A stretch of DNA of 64,000 nt from Thozetella sp. PMI_491 (GCA_021432635.1 MU270019.1:1-64000), one strand, 5' to 3'; counted from the first letter of the stretch, positions 42,429 through 54,973 are shown. The notes: a model not told the origin generated them from the letters alone. Made by a program: numbers and translations.

Positions 42429-43903
42429 ATGCCGGATCCAAACCTGCTGGGTCGGTGGTTTGGTTGCTATGATGGCAACAAGCCTGAGTCATTCATGGAG
42501 CTCGTCGTCGCAGTCGGAAGTGGGGAGGGTAGGGATGATAAATGGACTCTCCTCACGAGGACCCGCGTCAACGCCACAAACCCGCAAGTTAAGATGGTAT
42601 TTCTCCCAGATGGTCGGTTTGAGGCATCAGTGCCTCACTGGATTCTGCCGGAGCCACACAAGATCCGCTTGCAGGGCAATCTGCGCCACAGCCAGCTGGA
42701 TCTCCGGCTCTTCGGGCTTGGCATGTCGGGTTTGGAAGATATCACCTCGCCCGTCGCGTTTTCACGGTCTTTGAAAGCATGGGAGCCATTCTTGCGGCCT
42801 CTGGATCCCCAAAAGTCCCTCCCAGCGCCACCGTTCGATGAGCTGACGACCTGTCTCCTTGAGCATTACTCGGCCAGCCTCGATGAACCGACCCAGCCGC
42901 GCGTCGACGCGCTTACAATCACTCGGGCCGGCGAGACTGTGTTTGAAGAGGCCTTTTGGGGTAACTCTAGTACTACCCTGCACATGGTGTCTTCGTGCAC
43001 AAAGTCCATTACTTCCATCTTGGCCGGCATCGCCATCGACCAAGGGCTGTTTTCTCTGGACGACCAAGTCGTGAATTTCTTCCCTTGGATCTCGGAAACC
43101 ACGTGGGGTGAAGAGCCGCCAATTCTCGTGCGTCATGTTCTTTCCATGACTTCCGGGACGTTTGACGAACCTTCTCGCTCAGAGACGATGCTTTTGAGTA
43201 CTGATGTGGAAGAATTCGTGCTGGGAGCCAAACGCGAGTGCGATCCTGGCACCCGCTTCCAATATGACAACGGTCTGCCATGTTTGATGGGCTGCATTAT
43301 TGAGCGCACGAGCAAAATACCTTTGCGGGACTTCGCCGAAAAATATCTTTTCAGGCCCCTGGGAATCGAAGCGCATGAGTGGGCCAGAATGAGGCCATCT
43401 ACTAGTAAAGGCGAGTGCCGTTTTCAGCTTACATCTTTTCTTCGCGTGCTTGGCCTAACAAGATTCAACCAGTACCCCCTCCATCCGCCTCAAACCCGAT
43501 CATGGCTGCGGGTGGCTTGTATCTCGGCCTTGATTCTATGCTGAAACTCGGACACTTCTTGTCCAACATGGGTGTCTATAACTCCCAGCGCATATTATCC
43601 GAGGCCTACATCAAAATCGCGACTTCACAGCAAACGCCTAGCCACGATTACCCCTACGGGTTTTACTTCCACATAAACACACCTTCTATCGCCGCAGGCC
43701 GTCACATAGACCTTCTAGATGGTTATCTCGCCCTGGGCCAGGGGGAGCAATTCATCTTTGTTTCACCGCAGAAGAAAATAGTAATCTCTGGTTTCAGCTC
43801 AAGCTGGCATCGGCCGAAACGAAACAGGCTCGAAGATGGTGCTGGACGAGCGAGTTATAGAGTCTTTGATCTGCTGAGTGAAACCATCGTTACGAAGTTT
43901 TGA
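42429..43903 (+). CDS. Beta-lactamase-like serine hydrolase
   Basis: Exons 42429-43404 and 43473-43903 give 468 residues. The 68-nt intron has a GTAAAG donor, a CTAAC branch site and an ACCAG acceptor, and its removal restores PPPSASNPIMAAGGLYLGL. Residues 1-125 form an extra N-terminal domain. The rest is the class C beta-lactamase/penicillin-binding fold: SxxK motif S189-C-T-K192 (MVSSCTKSITS), YxN motif Y279-D-N281, and the MAAGGLYL region. The third motif (KTG-like) is not obvious. In fungi this family includes esterases, transferases for polyketide release and peptidases acting on D-amino acids; lactam resistance is not implied. No signal peptide, so probably intracellular. Substrate unknown. 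Confidence 0.8.
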
Positions 43904-44822
43904 TGTGGCTGCCTCAAGCCCAAGCTACAAGGCGGAGTTCTTTCTATAGCCTAGACCAAGAAGTATAACTCAACTAGGTTGTTTAAACGCAATCTCCAAT
44001 GCTACATAGTAATGCGACGGTAACACGCGCCATCCAGGCGGCGCAGCTTCCACGAATACGATATCCTGACAATCGTGGCCACCCCAAAAGGTCTAATTCC
44101 GACGCCTAGCTGAAAGCTTCCCAACACAGCAGGGGGAATGGGTAGAGTCTACAACCTGCCAGAGAAAGTGGCGAACTAATTACTTCATTCCCATAGCGAT
44201 AAATTCAGGACACGTATTTCTCATCGTCTTCGACGTACAGGGTATGACCTTTGCCAAATGCCAAGTTACGCTCTTAGGCGGTATCGTTGCGACTTTAAGA
44301 TAAGTATAACTAGCAGGGGCCGGCGACGCTAAAAGTCCGCACCTAGTCACTTTCTGAGAGCTAGCGAGCGGCGCCACAATTTTCGCGACAGATAGCTACG
44401 AACCCGCACTACGGCGTTTTTTTCGTTTAAGACAAAAAAAAATGAGGCTCTATACCATATGAAGAAGGTACTCAAGGCCCCTACTAGGGTCCATTGCGCA
44501 ATACGAAAGGCCGACAACGAAAGTGCCAGAAAGGGAGGCTGGAATCCAACGCTACTGTCCGGCTCGGAGCGGGAGTCCTCCTTGTCCAACTGCAATCGAG
44601 CGGTAAAAGACTCCACCTTGTCTGCACTGCCACCCCCCTGGCCCCCAGCCTATATTTTGTACCAGCCATATATATACGACGACCAGTTGGCCTCGGCGAT
44701 GGACTATATTCCCCATGCTTCTATATCTCTCCAAGGAGGCTGTATCAGCTATCTAAACGCTTAATTCCCTCACCATTTCTCGCCAATCCACCTGCCAACA
44801 AATTGATTCATCTTCTGGCATA
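43904..44822. other. Intergenic
   Basis: No supported gene. TA-rich TATATATACG near 44669-44678 might serve as a distant TATA for the kinase at 44823. Confidence 0.3.
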
Positions 44823-46153
44823 ATGGCGTCCCTTCAGCAGGTAGATGAAGACGCAATCCCTGCCAAAGCGTTGGAGCTGCTTTCACAGACAACATATGCC
44901 TGCTCTTCCATCAGTGAACCCCTAGCCACCCGACCCGGCAATTATGTCTATCGTGGTATCCTCTCTCAGCCCTTAACCGGCCAGGATGGCGTTGTAGCTA
45001 CGAGCGTCATCATCAAGTATTCGATCGATCTCAAAAGTACCAATAAGGAAGGCTCGACAGTGGATGCAAAGCGCTGTGTAATCATCCCCCGGTGACGCTG
45101 AGCCCGATGCATATCCTAGTGCTTTCTTTATCGTTCCCGAAACGAGTACTGATTTCATGCATTCCATGATAGGCCTTTGAAGAGGTCCTGTTCAAAGCAG
45201 TCGCAGAATTTTCACCTAAAATCTCTGATACCGCTGTGATCAGGGCTCCGCGAATTCACCTATACGATCACGAGAGAAATATTCAGGTTCTAGAAGACCT
45301 CACCAATACCACTGGTTTCAAAATGATGTTGTTTTCGTCTGACGGCGACAAGCTTATTCCAGAGTCAAGCCGAAGGAACATTGGCCGCTACCTGGGGTCT
45401 TGGCTTCGGTCATTTCATACGTGGGCCTCGGCGCCCCAGCAAGCTACTCTTCGCGGAAAAATTCTATCAGATGACCCAATGAGAAAGCTGAAACTTCGCA
45501 TCAGCTACAATTCGTTTCTTGGGGTCCTCGAAAACTACCCCGAGCTCCTAGAAGGGCATAGGGAGCTTCTGGAAACCATCCGAAATGCCAAGGCCAAAGA
45601 GTTCGAGAAGCCGGCAACAGATGCAGATGAAGACTGGGGTCTTATTCATGGAGATCTCTGGTGTGGGAAGTAAGCCATCCTGCAGCATGACTCGTGCTGA
45701 AAAGATTCTAATGCCATTCTAAACATCAGTATTTTGATCCCGACCACCGGGTGGCAGGAGCCAACAGCTCAAGGCAAGCCCAACGAACTCTTCATGATCG
45801 ACTGGGAGTATGCTCAGTTCGGCCACCGATCTTATGACATTGGCCATATAGTCGGCGACTTGTGTGAGCGGATTATCTATAACAAAGCCGATACCGCCCT
45901 TCCTGTTCTAGAAGGATTTGTAGAGGGCTACGGCCAATTAAGCGATGAGATGGCTTTTCGGGTCGCTATCCATGTCGGCGTGCACGCAATTAATTGGCAT
46001 AAACGGCGGCCCAAGAAAGGCCCATGGGTAGCGTCTCCGGAGGCTATTGTCGCAGGACTGGCCGTCACGCGAGACTTCGTCATCAAAGGATGGGAAAAGG
46101 ATAAGGCGTTTTTCGAAGGCACCTTGCTGGCATCACTTTTCACCGCAAAATAA
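44823..46153 (+). CDS. APH/choline-kinase-like small-molecule kinase
   Basis: Exons 44823-45077, 45173-45669 and 45730-46153 give 391 residues. The fold is that of aminoglycoside phosphotransferase-type kinases: an N-lobe with VVATSVIIKYS (ATP-binding Lys) and EEVLFKAV (the Glu of the salt bridge), LEDLTNTTGFKM in the hinge, the catalytic loop LIHGDLWCGNIL, and the metal-binding motif MIDWEYAQFGHRSYDIG. Fungal members phosphorylate small substrates such as choline, methylthioribose or hydroxylated metabolites, and most are uncharacterised. The second intron (60 nt) splits the catalytic loop Asn codon, a good check on the model. No signal peptide, so cytosolic. It follows the serine hydrolase in the same direction; a functional link is not shown. 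Confidence 0.82.
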
Positions 46154-47200
46154 ATTGACCCCGGTGGTTGACCTTGGGCCGACGGAAAGTTGTGGAGGAA
46201 ACGTTTAGCACATGCCGAATCCAAGATATCGAATCAATTATACTGTCTGGATAGACATCGCGCTAAGTTGAAAGAAGATGCCTATTCGGGTTGCTAGGGC
46301 CCTGGGTCGTTACCACGTCTGGGCTCTAGACTAACTGGAAGCGTGCATCCAGCTCCAAGAGCGACGTGTGTGAACCTTTACGCCAAGCTAATACTGCAAG
46401 GTTGTGAGTTAATGGAGCTATCCATTGGCTGGTAGTTCCAAATTGGGATCCTAGATGGTACATAGGCACATAGGCACGGCACTTCCTCATCTGTTAGACG
46501 TTGCCTAGATACTGTGGGTCTAGCAACGTCTTCTCGCATAGTCTTTCCTACTACTTGGGTTTACATCGCCGGCAGCAAAGTGCACCTCGGACTTTTCATA
46601 GCGTCTCCAAGAGCCCAACCGAGCACCGCATACCAAGCACGGTTCGCCAGCAGAGCTAAACTTTATCCGTCCTGCAGCAGGTGTTGCCAGATATATTCCA
46701 CTTTCTAGCGCGTCACCAGGCTGCCTAGGAGCTCAGTGAGCCGTAGAGATTGCAGAGCGATGCTCAGAGAAGAAGCTGCGAGGTAATACAGAAGATCGTG
46801 GTTCGCCGTAATTCGAAACCCACCGGCTAGGCTGACTAGGCGTCTTGGACCTGGGCGGAAATAGAGCACAAATGGGATGTGGAGGAAAGTGCTCCTCCAA
46901 GGTAGTTTGGGGCATTACAAATGGCCAAGGTAATCCTTCACGGGGTTTCGGGTGGCTCGGCTGTTCGAGCCAGGGCCGACTATTTGACCCAAAAGGGTTA
47001 AATCCGGACCCCACTAGGAATTGTCGTCATAGTGCCTCCATGGGCAGATGCTGTACCCTCCAAACACCAACACAATACAGAATGCTATAAAACGGCTTTG
47101 GTCCCAAGCCCCGTCAAAATGTTCGCCATCTCCTCAACGCCGCTGGAGTTCTGTACTCAAGACCGCTTTCTTCAGTCTTTTTCTTGGCATTTGTCTCACC
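46154..47200. other. Intergenic
   Basis: No supported gene. The end holds the TATA box of the aldo/keto reductase. Confidence 0.35.
47086..47092 (+). promoter_or_regulatory. TATA box of the aldo/keto reductase
   Basis: TATAAAA, 109 bp upstream of ATG 47201. It lies downstream of the in-frame ATG at 47048, which argues against that earlier start. Confidence 0.5.
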
Positions 47201-48279
47201 ATGACTCCGAACATCCCTACTGCGAAGCTCGCCGACGGCACCCATATCCCCGTGGTATGTATTCCCGCCCTTCCAGGTCTCCACCGCGTTGGACGGCAGC
47301 TTACCCGCCAAATTTAGCTGGGCTTTGGTACCGGTACGACCTGGTACAAGCCTGATCGCTTCTCGGCCTTCAATCCGGACATGGTTGACATGGTCAAGAA
47401 GGCGATCGAGGCAGGATATCGCCACATCGATACAGCCGAGGGATATGGCACCGAGGCCGAGCTCGGTCAGGCGATCAAGGAGTCCGAGGTGCCGCGACAG
47501 GAACTCTTTATCACTACAAAGGTCATGCAAACGGTTACCGAAGGGAAGCTTGAGGACCTGCCCGCCGCTCTCGACGCGAGCCTAAAGCGTCTCCAACTAG
47601 ACTACGTGGACCTGTAAGCTGGCGTTGCCCAAGGCATCAAGAACCGCATGGCCGAGAGATGGCTTTGCTTTTCATGTGCCCATGTGCAAAGGGATGCTAA
47701 TAATCTCATTATAGCTATCTACTCCACAGCCCGTATCTTCGCGACAACACATACAACGAAGAGGACGTAGCAACTGTCTGGAAACTGCTGGAGGCCGCGC
47801 AGCGATCTGGCAAGGTCAAAGCGATCGGCATCTCAAACTTTCGCAAGCCCCACGTCGAGGCACTGCTGAAGACGGCAGAGATCAAGCCCGTGCTTAATAG
47901 CATCCAGTTTAATCCGTACATACAAGGGGCCCCGCAGTATGCGACCTGGCTCAAAGAGCAAGGGATTGCGCCTGGGTCATATATGGGACTTGCACCCATC
48001 ACCTGGCTCAAGGGAATGCACTTAGCGAGCAAGCTAGAAGAGTTGGCGGCCAAGTACGGAGTAAGCCAGAGCACGGTACTTATTAGGTGGCAGCTAGACC
48101 TTGGGCTGCTCGTGCTCAACACGACGAAAAAGCCGGAACGCATGGAGGAATTCTTCCAGGCATTGGACCTAAAGATTAGTGATGAGGACCGAGAGGCGAT
48201 AACCACCATTGGCCAATCAGCTCACGTCAGGATTCCCATTCCTCCGCTGTTTGACGGGGGTGATACGACCCCTTATTAA
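47201..48279 (+). CDS. Aldo/keto reductase
   Basis: Exons 47201-47254, 47318-47613 and 47715-48279 give 304 residues. All four catalytic residues are visible: D56 and Y61 (HIDTAEGYGTE), K86 (LFITTKV) and H121 (LYLLHSP). Further AKR marks are GKVKAIGISNF, NSIQFNPYIQ and a C-terminal cofactor-loop region with KPERMEEFFQALDL. It should reduce aldehydes or ketones with NADPH in the cytosol; the specific substrate cannot be deduced. The first exon is only 18 codons; ATG 47201 is preferred over the in-frame ATG 47048 because of the TATA box between them and the family's usual N-terminus. Introns are 63 and 101 nt. Confidence 0.88.
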
Positions 48280-49499
48280 ATTAGCGACATAATTTTAACC
48301 TCTTTTAAAACATGAGAGGACTATATATTAGCCGTGGTGCTGATCTAAATGGCAAAAAAACCAGGGTATAATTCAGAGCCTGTGTAGAGCATGATATCAA
48401 CTCGATTCAAGAAGGAGAACGGTCGACGGTCGGGACACTCTCATCTATAGGGCAGCCCCGTCGGAGGTTTCAATCAACAGATTAAGATACAGTTACAAGA
48501 AGCAAGCGCCTCTTCCTTACTGACTCGCAGGTCCGCTTGACTGTCATCATGGGTATGCTACGCAGCTACCTTTCAGAACAAGGAAAGACATTCATGGACA
48601 AAAAGAGAAGACAACCTCCTGTAGTCTGGGAGCTCATCATCCATGTTCATAAAACCTCCGGTCTTTCCCACAGAACCAATCGGAATAGCAGTCTTTGGTG
48701 TATTTAGGCTTGCCGGCATTTTGCCACCCTGGGTATTCCTTCACGTTTGCGCATTGGGTATGTTGACAAGGCGTTCGGTGTGGATACCGGCGTCAAAGTG
48801 GCTTCTTTGGACATGTCATTGGCTTGGATCGTTATACGTAGTCTTGAACTGGCTATTGGGGTAGAAAAGCTCTAGACGACTAGAAAGGGCTGTAGATAGA
48901 TCTAGTGACTCAGTTGGTTGTCATTATATGCTTCAATGGGTTGCGGACATGATGTGTTTAAGGAGGAGTCTGACAACGCAATACTAGTTACTAACCGAAA
49001 GAAGCCCTGACATTAACAATAACACCACAAAACGAGGATCCTTGGAACAAACGTCCACAACTACTACCAAAGGCGGGATTCTATCAAAATCCGGCTCACG
49101 CCGACTAGCAGTATTATAGGAGTTTTGCATGTCCCAGCTACTTGTTTCCTCTCCGTAGGTAGTACTTCGAATGCGCATCCTTATCCACACTCGTAAGACT
49201 TACAAGAGTAAAAACCACACTTTTCTTGGTCAGAATTTATTCCCGCATAAACAGCTTTTAACGCCAAATTCGGATAAGTTGCCTTTATACGCCAATTCAA
49301 AAATTTGCTTGCGCCTATTGATCCTCTTAAAGTCATCGCTGATCATATCCAAAAACACACTCTAATTAATTGAACGCCCCAGCAGCCGAAATAGTGCTTG
49401 TGATATCCACAGTTGATTGGTTTGCCCTCTTCCGCGGTGTGATCTTTGCACAACCTTGGCCTTTCTTCAACCTCATGGACATGCGTTGAGCAGTTTCGC
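48280..49499. other. Intergenic
   Basis: A 73-codon hydrophobic plus-strand frame (48643-48864) exists but has no further support. Otherwise nothing recognised; both neighbouring genes end here. Confidence 0.3.
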
Positions 49500-50864
49500 T
49501 TAGTCCTCGCTGCCTCTCTTCCACTCGTCATCCGTCGGAACTCGATCCCTGCCAAAAATCCGGTCCCAGGCCACCGTGAGGCCCATATTTCGGAATGATA
49601 CGTCCGGGTGATGGCTTTTTGTGATCCAGACGCTCCTCCTCCTCCAGACATCTTTCCAGCCAGGCATAGGGGTGTTTTCATCAATGCTCTTCTCATCGCC
49701 GCCGCGGATGTCGCTTTGTGCCCCCCGTTGTTCCATACCAATGCCACCCGCATACTCCCACTGCGCTATTACCGTCGGGACGACACTGTATGCCACCAGG
49801 CGGTTTTCCATGATCAAATGGCGAATCAGCAGGTCAACGGGAAGGCCGAGGTTGATAGATGACCGCAGTAGTAGCTTCGCCGCACCGGTTTGAGAAATGG
49901 CGTACGAGGTTGTACACGTAAACCCTCCTGAAACACGGAGCACCCGCTCGTATTTCATTGTATACCCATTGTATTCCCTCCCCGGCGGGACATCGCGGTC
50001 TGGGTAGATGATGTAGGGGGCGCCGTTCGGTGTCTCAAAGCACTGGCCAATGGAGAACACATCCCAGTGCTCGCTAAGCCAAGGGTCGTCGGGGTTGTAT
50101 TCGATCCCTGTCCGCGCCCTTTTTGCGTCACTTGTGAGATTATTGAGCGGCTTCGGTGGTGTCCATCCATAGCCCGCACTCGGGAGAATGGTAGAGTTGA
50201 GATCTCGTAAGAACTCGACAAAATATCGGTTCATGTTCGACATAATGGACCGGATGTTGATGTCCCAAGCTGCATCTGATTCAAGAATCAGGACTGGCGG
50301 TAGCCTTTTCCGTATCACTTGGGACCAGACCTCAATTTAGAGTTGTGTCAGCTAAGTCCATGCTCGCAGTCCAACTATTATGTGCTCATAGGAGAGTGGA
50401 CGATTCCTCACATTAGCATGTGCACGATAGCAGCCGAGTTCGCTGACTTTCAGTGAACCTGGCCGGTCAGTTGGGGGCATGCCGGCAGGGCTGATCATTT
50501 CTTTTTCAACCCCAGGAAAATCTTCGACATCGATGCCGGACATGTACGACTGCAGAGCGACAGCATCGGTACGATCGTACCGCTTCTTGAGATTTAGGAA
50601 CCATATTTTATGAAATCCTAGGGTCTCGTTTCCGGCGCGCTCCATTGCTAATGTTTCCAGTTTTGAATCTGAGTCACCGTATTCGTACCTCGAACGGCAA
50701 GCTTCGTCACACCGCAAGAAAAAACGAGTGCTGGATATCAGGAGGACAATAAGGACTAGGGTGATAACAATTCGCCGAGCGCGTCGCCATCCGGCCGAAT
50801 TCTGTGGAGGCAGCCGCGACAGCCGAAATATCGTGTCCGGGAGGGTCACCTTCTCCGAATCCAT
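49500..50864 (-). CDS. GT25-like glycosyltransferase, type II membrane
   Basis: Exons 50864-50412 and 50330-49500 give 427 residues. A short cytoplasmic tail with RRARR precedes a single membrane anchor (about 33-50), the Golgi type II layout. The luminal part matches the GT25 (LPS/collagen galactosyltransferase-like) family: KIWFLNLKKRYDRTDAV, SELGCYRAHANVW, VLILESDAAWD (the acidic metal/nucleotide site, ESD instead of EDD), and a C-terminal VPTVIAQW region. The 81-nt intron has a GTGAGG donor and TTGAG acceptor; splicing restores the conserved SxxxAHxxVW segment. Donor and acceptor sugars are unknown. It diverges from a GT32-like gene 1.4 kb away, suggesting shared use in surface glycan or glycoprotein synthesis. 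Confidence 0.8.
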
Positions 50865-52269
50865 GGTCGTACAAGTGAAGCTCTTCTAGGAAGAAGAGCT
50901 TCGGCAGGAGAAGGCTGGTGTGAGAGGTCTCCGAGGGGCGATGCAAGATACTGGGGGCGAACTTCCGCAATAAAATCCTGCGGGGTGTCACAGCAGACAG
51001 GTTGCTTTACATAAGGGCGAGGATAAGCGTCTTCTTGGAAAGGGAGACACTTTTGAGACACGAAGGGCAATTTCAACAACCGCGCAGCGCCCAAGGAAGG
51101 GATGGAAGGCTAATACCCCTAAAAGCCCTCTACCATGCCAGGAACACGTACTAGTAACGTACACATGACGATCCAGTTAACGCGAAAAGAACGACCCTGG
51201 CGGAGGAATGCCTAGGGAGTCGTTCCCGCGTTTTTGGCGCTTGTTTCAGCATAGCGGGTTAACCTTCCTGGATTCCAGGCAATTGATCTTTATGGAATGA
51301 TGGTCCGCCCTGCATGCCAACACTTCACCGCCATGACGTCGTCTTGCTGAGGGTGGGATAATATGAAAAAAAAAAAGAAAGAAAAGAAAAGGAAAAAGAA
51401 AGAAAAAAGGAAGGCAGACAAATCGAGGTCAACTGTGTTGTATTGTCTGTTGCGGAGCCCATGTCCTCATCGGCCTCGGCGGCTACTTCTATAGAGATGG
51501 CAGTCTGTGTGTCCCTTGTTATCCGACCTATTGGTGCCACTACCACCCCTAATCACAGTGCAATTACCAGAGTCCGTGGGAGTCTACCGTGCCCTTGGTT
51601 TGGGTGTTTATTGATTCACATAGTTATCTCCTTTAATTGGCCTGCGCCCCCTTACGCCAATTGGTCGATGCTCGTTTCCGCACGACCCCCTGGCTTCGCG
51701 AGCATACGAGCTGACCTCTCATCTGTATCCAGGACAAACCCGTACGACTTGCTGGCCCCACAGCTACAGATGACAAATTAAAAAAAAAACATCTGAGATT
51801 GTATTCCACAAACGGGGCTAGTGTACCTACTCTTAAGGGTTAATGCGGCAGAAGACTGTAGAACACATTTGCTCGAAGGAAATTGTGGGGAATGCTGCCC
51901 CTTACCCGCGGCATGGAAGGGAAGGCAGGTAGGGACTCGGTACGGTATTCTGTACTGCGTCGCACGTTTTGAAGTTTCGATGGCCTTATAGAGTCACAGC
52001 GGCCTAGTTTCCCTTTTACTACGTACGCAATGGTCAAGATGATGGAGCGCTCGGGAGAGGTCGGCCGACACAAACAGCCGCATATACTGCTAAGTCGTCG
52101 CCAAGAGGCGGTGCCGTGTCACCCGACGGCCCTGACTATTGTGCCACGCTGGCTATCCCCTTGCACATAAATTTCGGGCTTGGCCCAGGTCCCTTTCTTG
52201 ATTCTCGTCATCCCTACTCTGCTGCTCTCCAGCACAGAGCGAGCGTTAGCCCACCAAACTGTCGACAGC
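50865..52269. promoter_or_regulatory. Promoter region between two glycosyltransferase genes
   Basis: 1.4 kb between divergent starts. It holds an A/G-rich tract at 51364-51412. No convincing gene. Confidence 0.4.
51364..51412 (+). repeat. Purine microsatellite-like tract
   Basis: A run of only A and G (mostly A with GAAA units), about 49 bp, between the two glycosyltransferase promoters. Confidence 0.6.
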
Positions 52270-53400
52270 ATGGCGTCCTTCTGGACCCTCTATCCTTCTC
52301 GGTGGCCAGCGCTGACCAGCTGGCGCTCCTTGGTCAAGATCGCCTCCGTTGTCATCTTGTTTGTTGCACTCGGCGTCCTCCTCTTCCATCCGACCAGCCG
52401 AGTCTACACGCGCGTTACCTACGACAGGCAAACAAGCACCATCCCGAACCAAGTCCACTATGTCTATGCCTTCCAAGATCCTAACGCCGACTTCAAGTTC
52501 GAGTTTGCACACTACCTGTCGGTCTACTCAGCCTGGCTTCACTGGAAGCCGCATACTATTTATCTCCACACCAACGCAGACGCCACCACGATTGAGCGAG
52601 CTCGACAAGGTCTGGCCGGCAAATGGGTCCGGTTGGTCTTGGAGGTGCCCGGGCTACAACTCAACTACATGGAGGCTCCGGACAAAGCCGGCAACGGCGT
52701 TAAGCTCAAGCACATGGAACACAAGTCCGACTTTATGCGCGTCGAGGCGGTATACCAGTACGGTGGTACCTATATTGACTTCGATGTCTACCCCCTTCGG
52801 GACATTACTCCGCTGAGACAGAGCGGCTTCAAAGGTATTGGGGGAAGACAGAGGGGTGGTGAACTCAATAGCGGAACATTCATGGCACAAAAAGGCGGTA
52901 AAATGATTCGCTTGTGGAGGGACTTGATGCAGGAAAGATACGACGGAGGCTGGACGACACACAGCAATGCTGCCCTCACTGCGGTGGGTGAGCGGTTGGT
53001 TAGGGATCCAGGTGAGATGCTAATCATGGAACGAGAGGCGTTTGCTCCGGAAGGCTGGTCCGCCGAGGAGAACGTGGCACTCTTTGGCATCCATAATGAG
53101 ACTTCCAACCTAGCTCACCTTGCCGAGACATCAGAGCTTCCTTCGTACGAGGAGGGTTTCAGGGACAGGTGGAATCACCCCAACGATTTTCCAAGCTGGG
53201 CGCGGGATTGGTCTTCTACGTACCTTCTCCACGGGTTCAAGCCGGCGAGAAATAACAATCCTGTTGAGGGGTTCGAACATGTAACACCATCCTACATCCT
53301 AGACAGGCAGAGCAACATTGCCCGTGCCGTCTATCCGGCGGTCAGAGACATGTACCAAAGGGGTCTAATTAGCTTAGGGGATACATGGGATGGCATGTGA
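52270..53400 (+). CDS. GT32-like glycosyltransferase, type II membrane
   Basis: Intronless, 376 residues from ATG 52270. A short cytoplasmic N-terminus and one membrane anchor (about 23-39) give the Golgi type II layout. The luminal domain is the DXD-containing glycosyltransferase sugar-binding type (GT32/OCH1-related): IPNQVHYVYAF, HKSDFMRVEAVYQYGGTYID and the metal-binding D170-F-D172, then LNSGTFMAQKGG and a distal YLLHGF His. Family members transfer mannose or galactose from nucleotide sugars to glycoproteins or glycolipids. A non-ATG extension upstream to 52180 was not accepted because the anchor lies better with ATG 52270. It pairs divergently with the GT25-like gene. Confidence 0.85.
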   Translation: MASFWTLYPSRWPALTSWRSLVKIASVVILFVALGVLLFHPTSRVYTRVTYDRQTSTIPNQVHYVYAFQDPNADFKFEFAHYLSVYSAWLHWKPHTIYLHTNADATTIERARQGLAGKWVRLVLEVPGLQLNYMEAPDKAGNGVKLKHMEHKSDFMRVEAVYQYGGTYIDFDVYPLRDITPLRQSGFKGIGGRQRGGELNSGTFMAQKGGKMIRLWRDLMQERYDGGWTTHSNAALTAVGERLVRDPGEMLIMEREAFAPEGWSAEENVALFGIHNETSNLAHLAETSELPSYEEGFRDRWNHPNDFPSWARDWSSTYLLHGFKPARNNNPVEGFEHVTPSYILDRQSNIARAVYPAVRDMYQRGLISLGDTWDGM

Positions 53401-54227
53401 CTGGTAATATTGCACTGACTTCTGCGTCTTCGGACGGCTCGCCCCACCGTGCTCTACCGTCACCTAACATGCAACGATACTGTGAGGTTGATCCATGCTG
53501 CCAGGTGCTAAGCCAGGAACATTGTGATGAGGGACCAGCGTGGTCGAAATAGACATATAGACTATATAATAGAGATCTTTTTCCCGATTTCATTGACCTT
53601 CCCTTGCACATCGGTTCGTGTCCTCGGCAAGGCTATCAGCACACCCTTTTCATTGTCATCTATACCGCGGACACCCACAACTGATCTATAATTCATATCT
53701 CATATTTTTACTCACCAACCCGCTGGCCCACTTCGCCCTGAATCCTCGTTATACTCACCACCGAGCGATTCTACAGTTTGAGGGCCAGCGCTCAGCCTAC
53801 CGCTCCGCTACCCACGCTAAAACAGTGTATTTGGTCTAACAATCACCGCACCTCGCCCCTGCGCGTGTCTTTTCCTGCCGCGCGGCCTTGTTGCGCACAT
53901 ATTAGGTTACATATGGATCTCTCGATCTCGGCTCGGCTATAGTTACCATCTGACAGCCTGTACGTAAAAGAACGTCGGGTTATGTATCCTAACCCAAAAG
54001 CGGATAACTTTATACAAAACATCACTCTCGGAAATAGCATGAAACAACTTCTGTGGCTACCTTTTATGCACATTACTTGGGCATACCGTGCTCCGCCCCA
54101 CAAAAAGACGGCATATACGGAGCACACCAATCATCGAATTAGGATTTCCGAGGCGAATGCTTTCTGGCTAAAATTGGCGGACTTGCCAAGAGATTTAGAT
54201 TGCTAGCTACTGGCAGGCCGGCCTCCA

Positions 54228-54360
54228 CACGTTACATTTTAATAGATATCCTTATTTATAAGACTAAATAACAAAGCCTATTATTATATAATAGATATCT
54301 AAGATATTAGCCAGTAAGACACTAAGCTCCTTACTAAATACTTGTTACAATAAGAAGTTT
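54228..54360. repeat. AT-rich patch with repeated TAATAGATATC
   Basis: AT-rich sequence in which TAATAGATATC occurs twice (near 54240 and 54289). Compatible with RIP-mutated repeat remains; no family identified. Confidence 0.35.
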
Positions 54361-54384
54361 ATCTATACATAGGCTTAAGATATT

Positions 54385-54760
54385 GAGAACGGGGAGCAGG
54401 AAGCAGAGCACGTGCGGAACAACCCACACACAACACCACCACCATACACTCCGTAGCCTGGTAGCAACAGCGCGGAACCAATACCACGATCTTGCGATCC
54501 AGTTCGTAAGTAGGGCCGTTGAAGCAGCGTAAGCCTAGTGGTACGTGGGAGAGGGCATGCCTATGCGAGGACCAACGAGTGCTGGGCTCTGACCAGAGCA
54601 AGGTGAACACGTAGGAATGGGGCGAAGCCCCGTAATGGTCGTACAAAGTGGTCTTATGGTTGGTCTTGTCTAGGGAAACGAATGTACGAAGTTGATTGCT
54701 AGATAGGCCGATGGATGATCGATGATGGCCCTCCCTGAGGTAGGACGGCATCCCTTAGCT
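54385..54760. repeat. Diverged dispersed repeat, copy B
   Basis: Partner of 7055-7480; same order of short matching blocks, including GCCCCGTAATGGTC near 54629. Orientation is the same. The family is not identified. Confidence 0.3.
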
Positions 54761-54973
54761 ACTTATACCAACTAGGCTGTATGGCCTGATCAGATCAGGG
54801 TCTAGATCCACCACGCAGCCCATCCAGTACCAGCGCCACGCTGGGCGAAAAGAAAAATCCACTGGTTACCCTCAGCTCAATATATCTTCTTTAGTGAGGC
54901 ATACTAGAATATATATATCCTTATATAGTTCTGGTATAAGTTTATACTTAGGCATCAAGGTACTAATCGTTTA

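Larger units (their letters stand above)
53401..54973. other. Intergenic, AT-rich repeat pocket begins
   Basis: No supported gene. From about 54228 the sequence turns AT-rich. A diverged repeat copy lies at 54385-54760, next to the inverted-repeat element. Confidence 0.4.

Noticed and set aside
47048-47200. In-frame upstream start of the aldo/keto reductase
   Set aside because: A TATA box lies downstream of it and the extra residues do not match the family.
52180-52269. Hydrophobic N-terminal extension of the GT32-like protein
   Set aside because: It lacks an ATG and would add a second hydrophobic segment ahead of the type II anchor.
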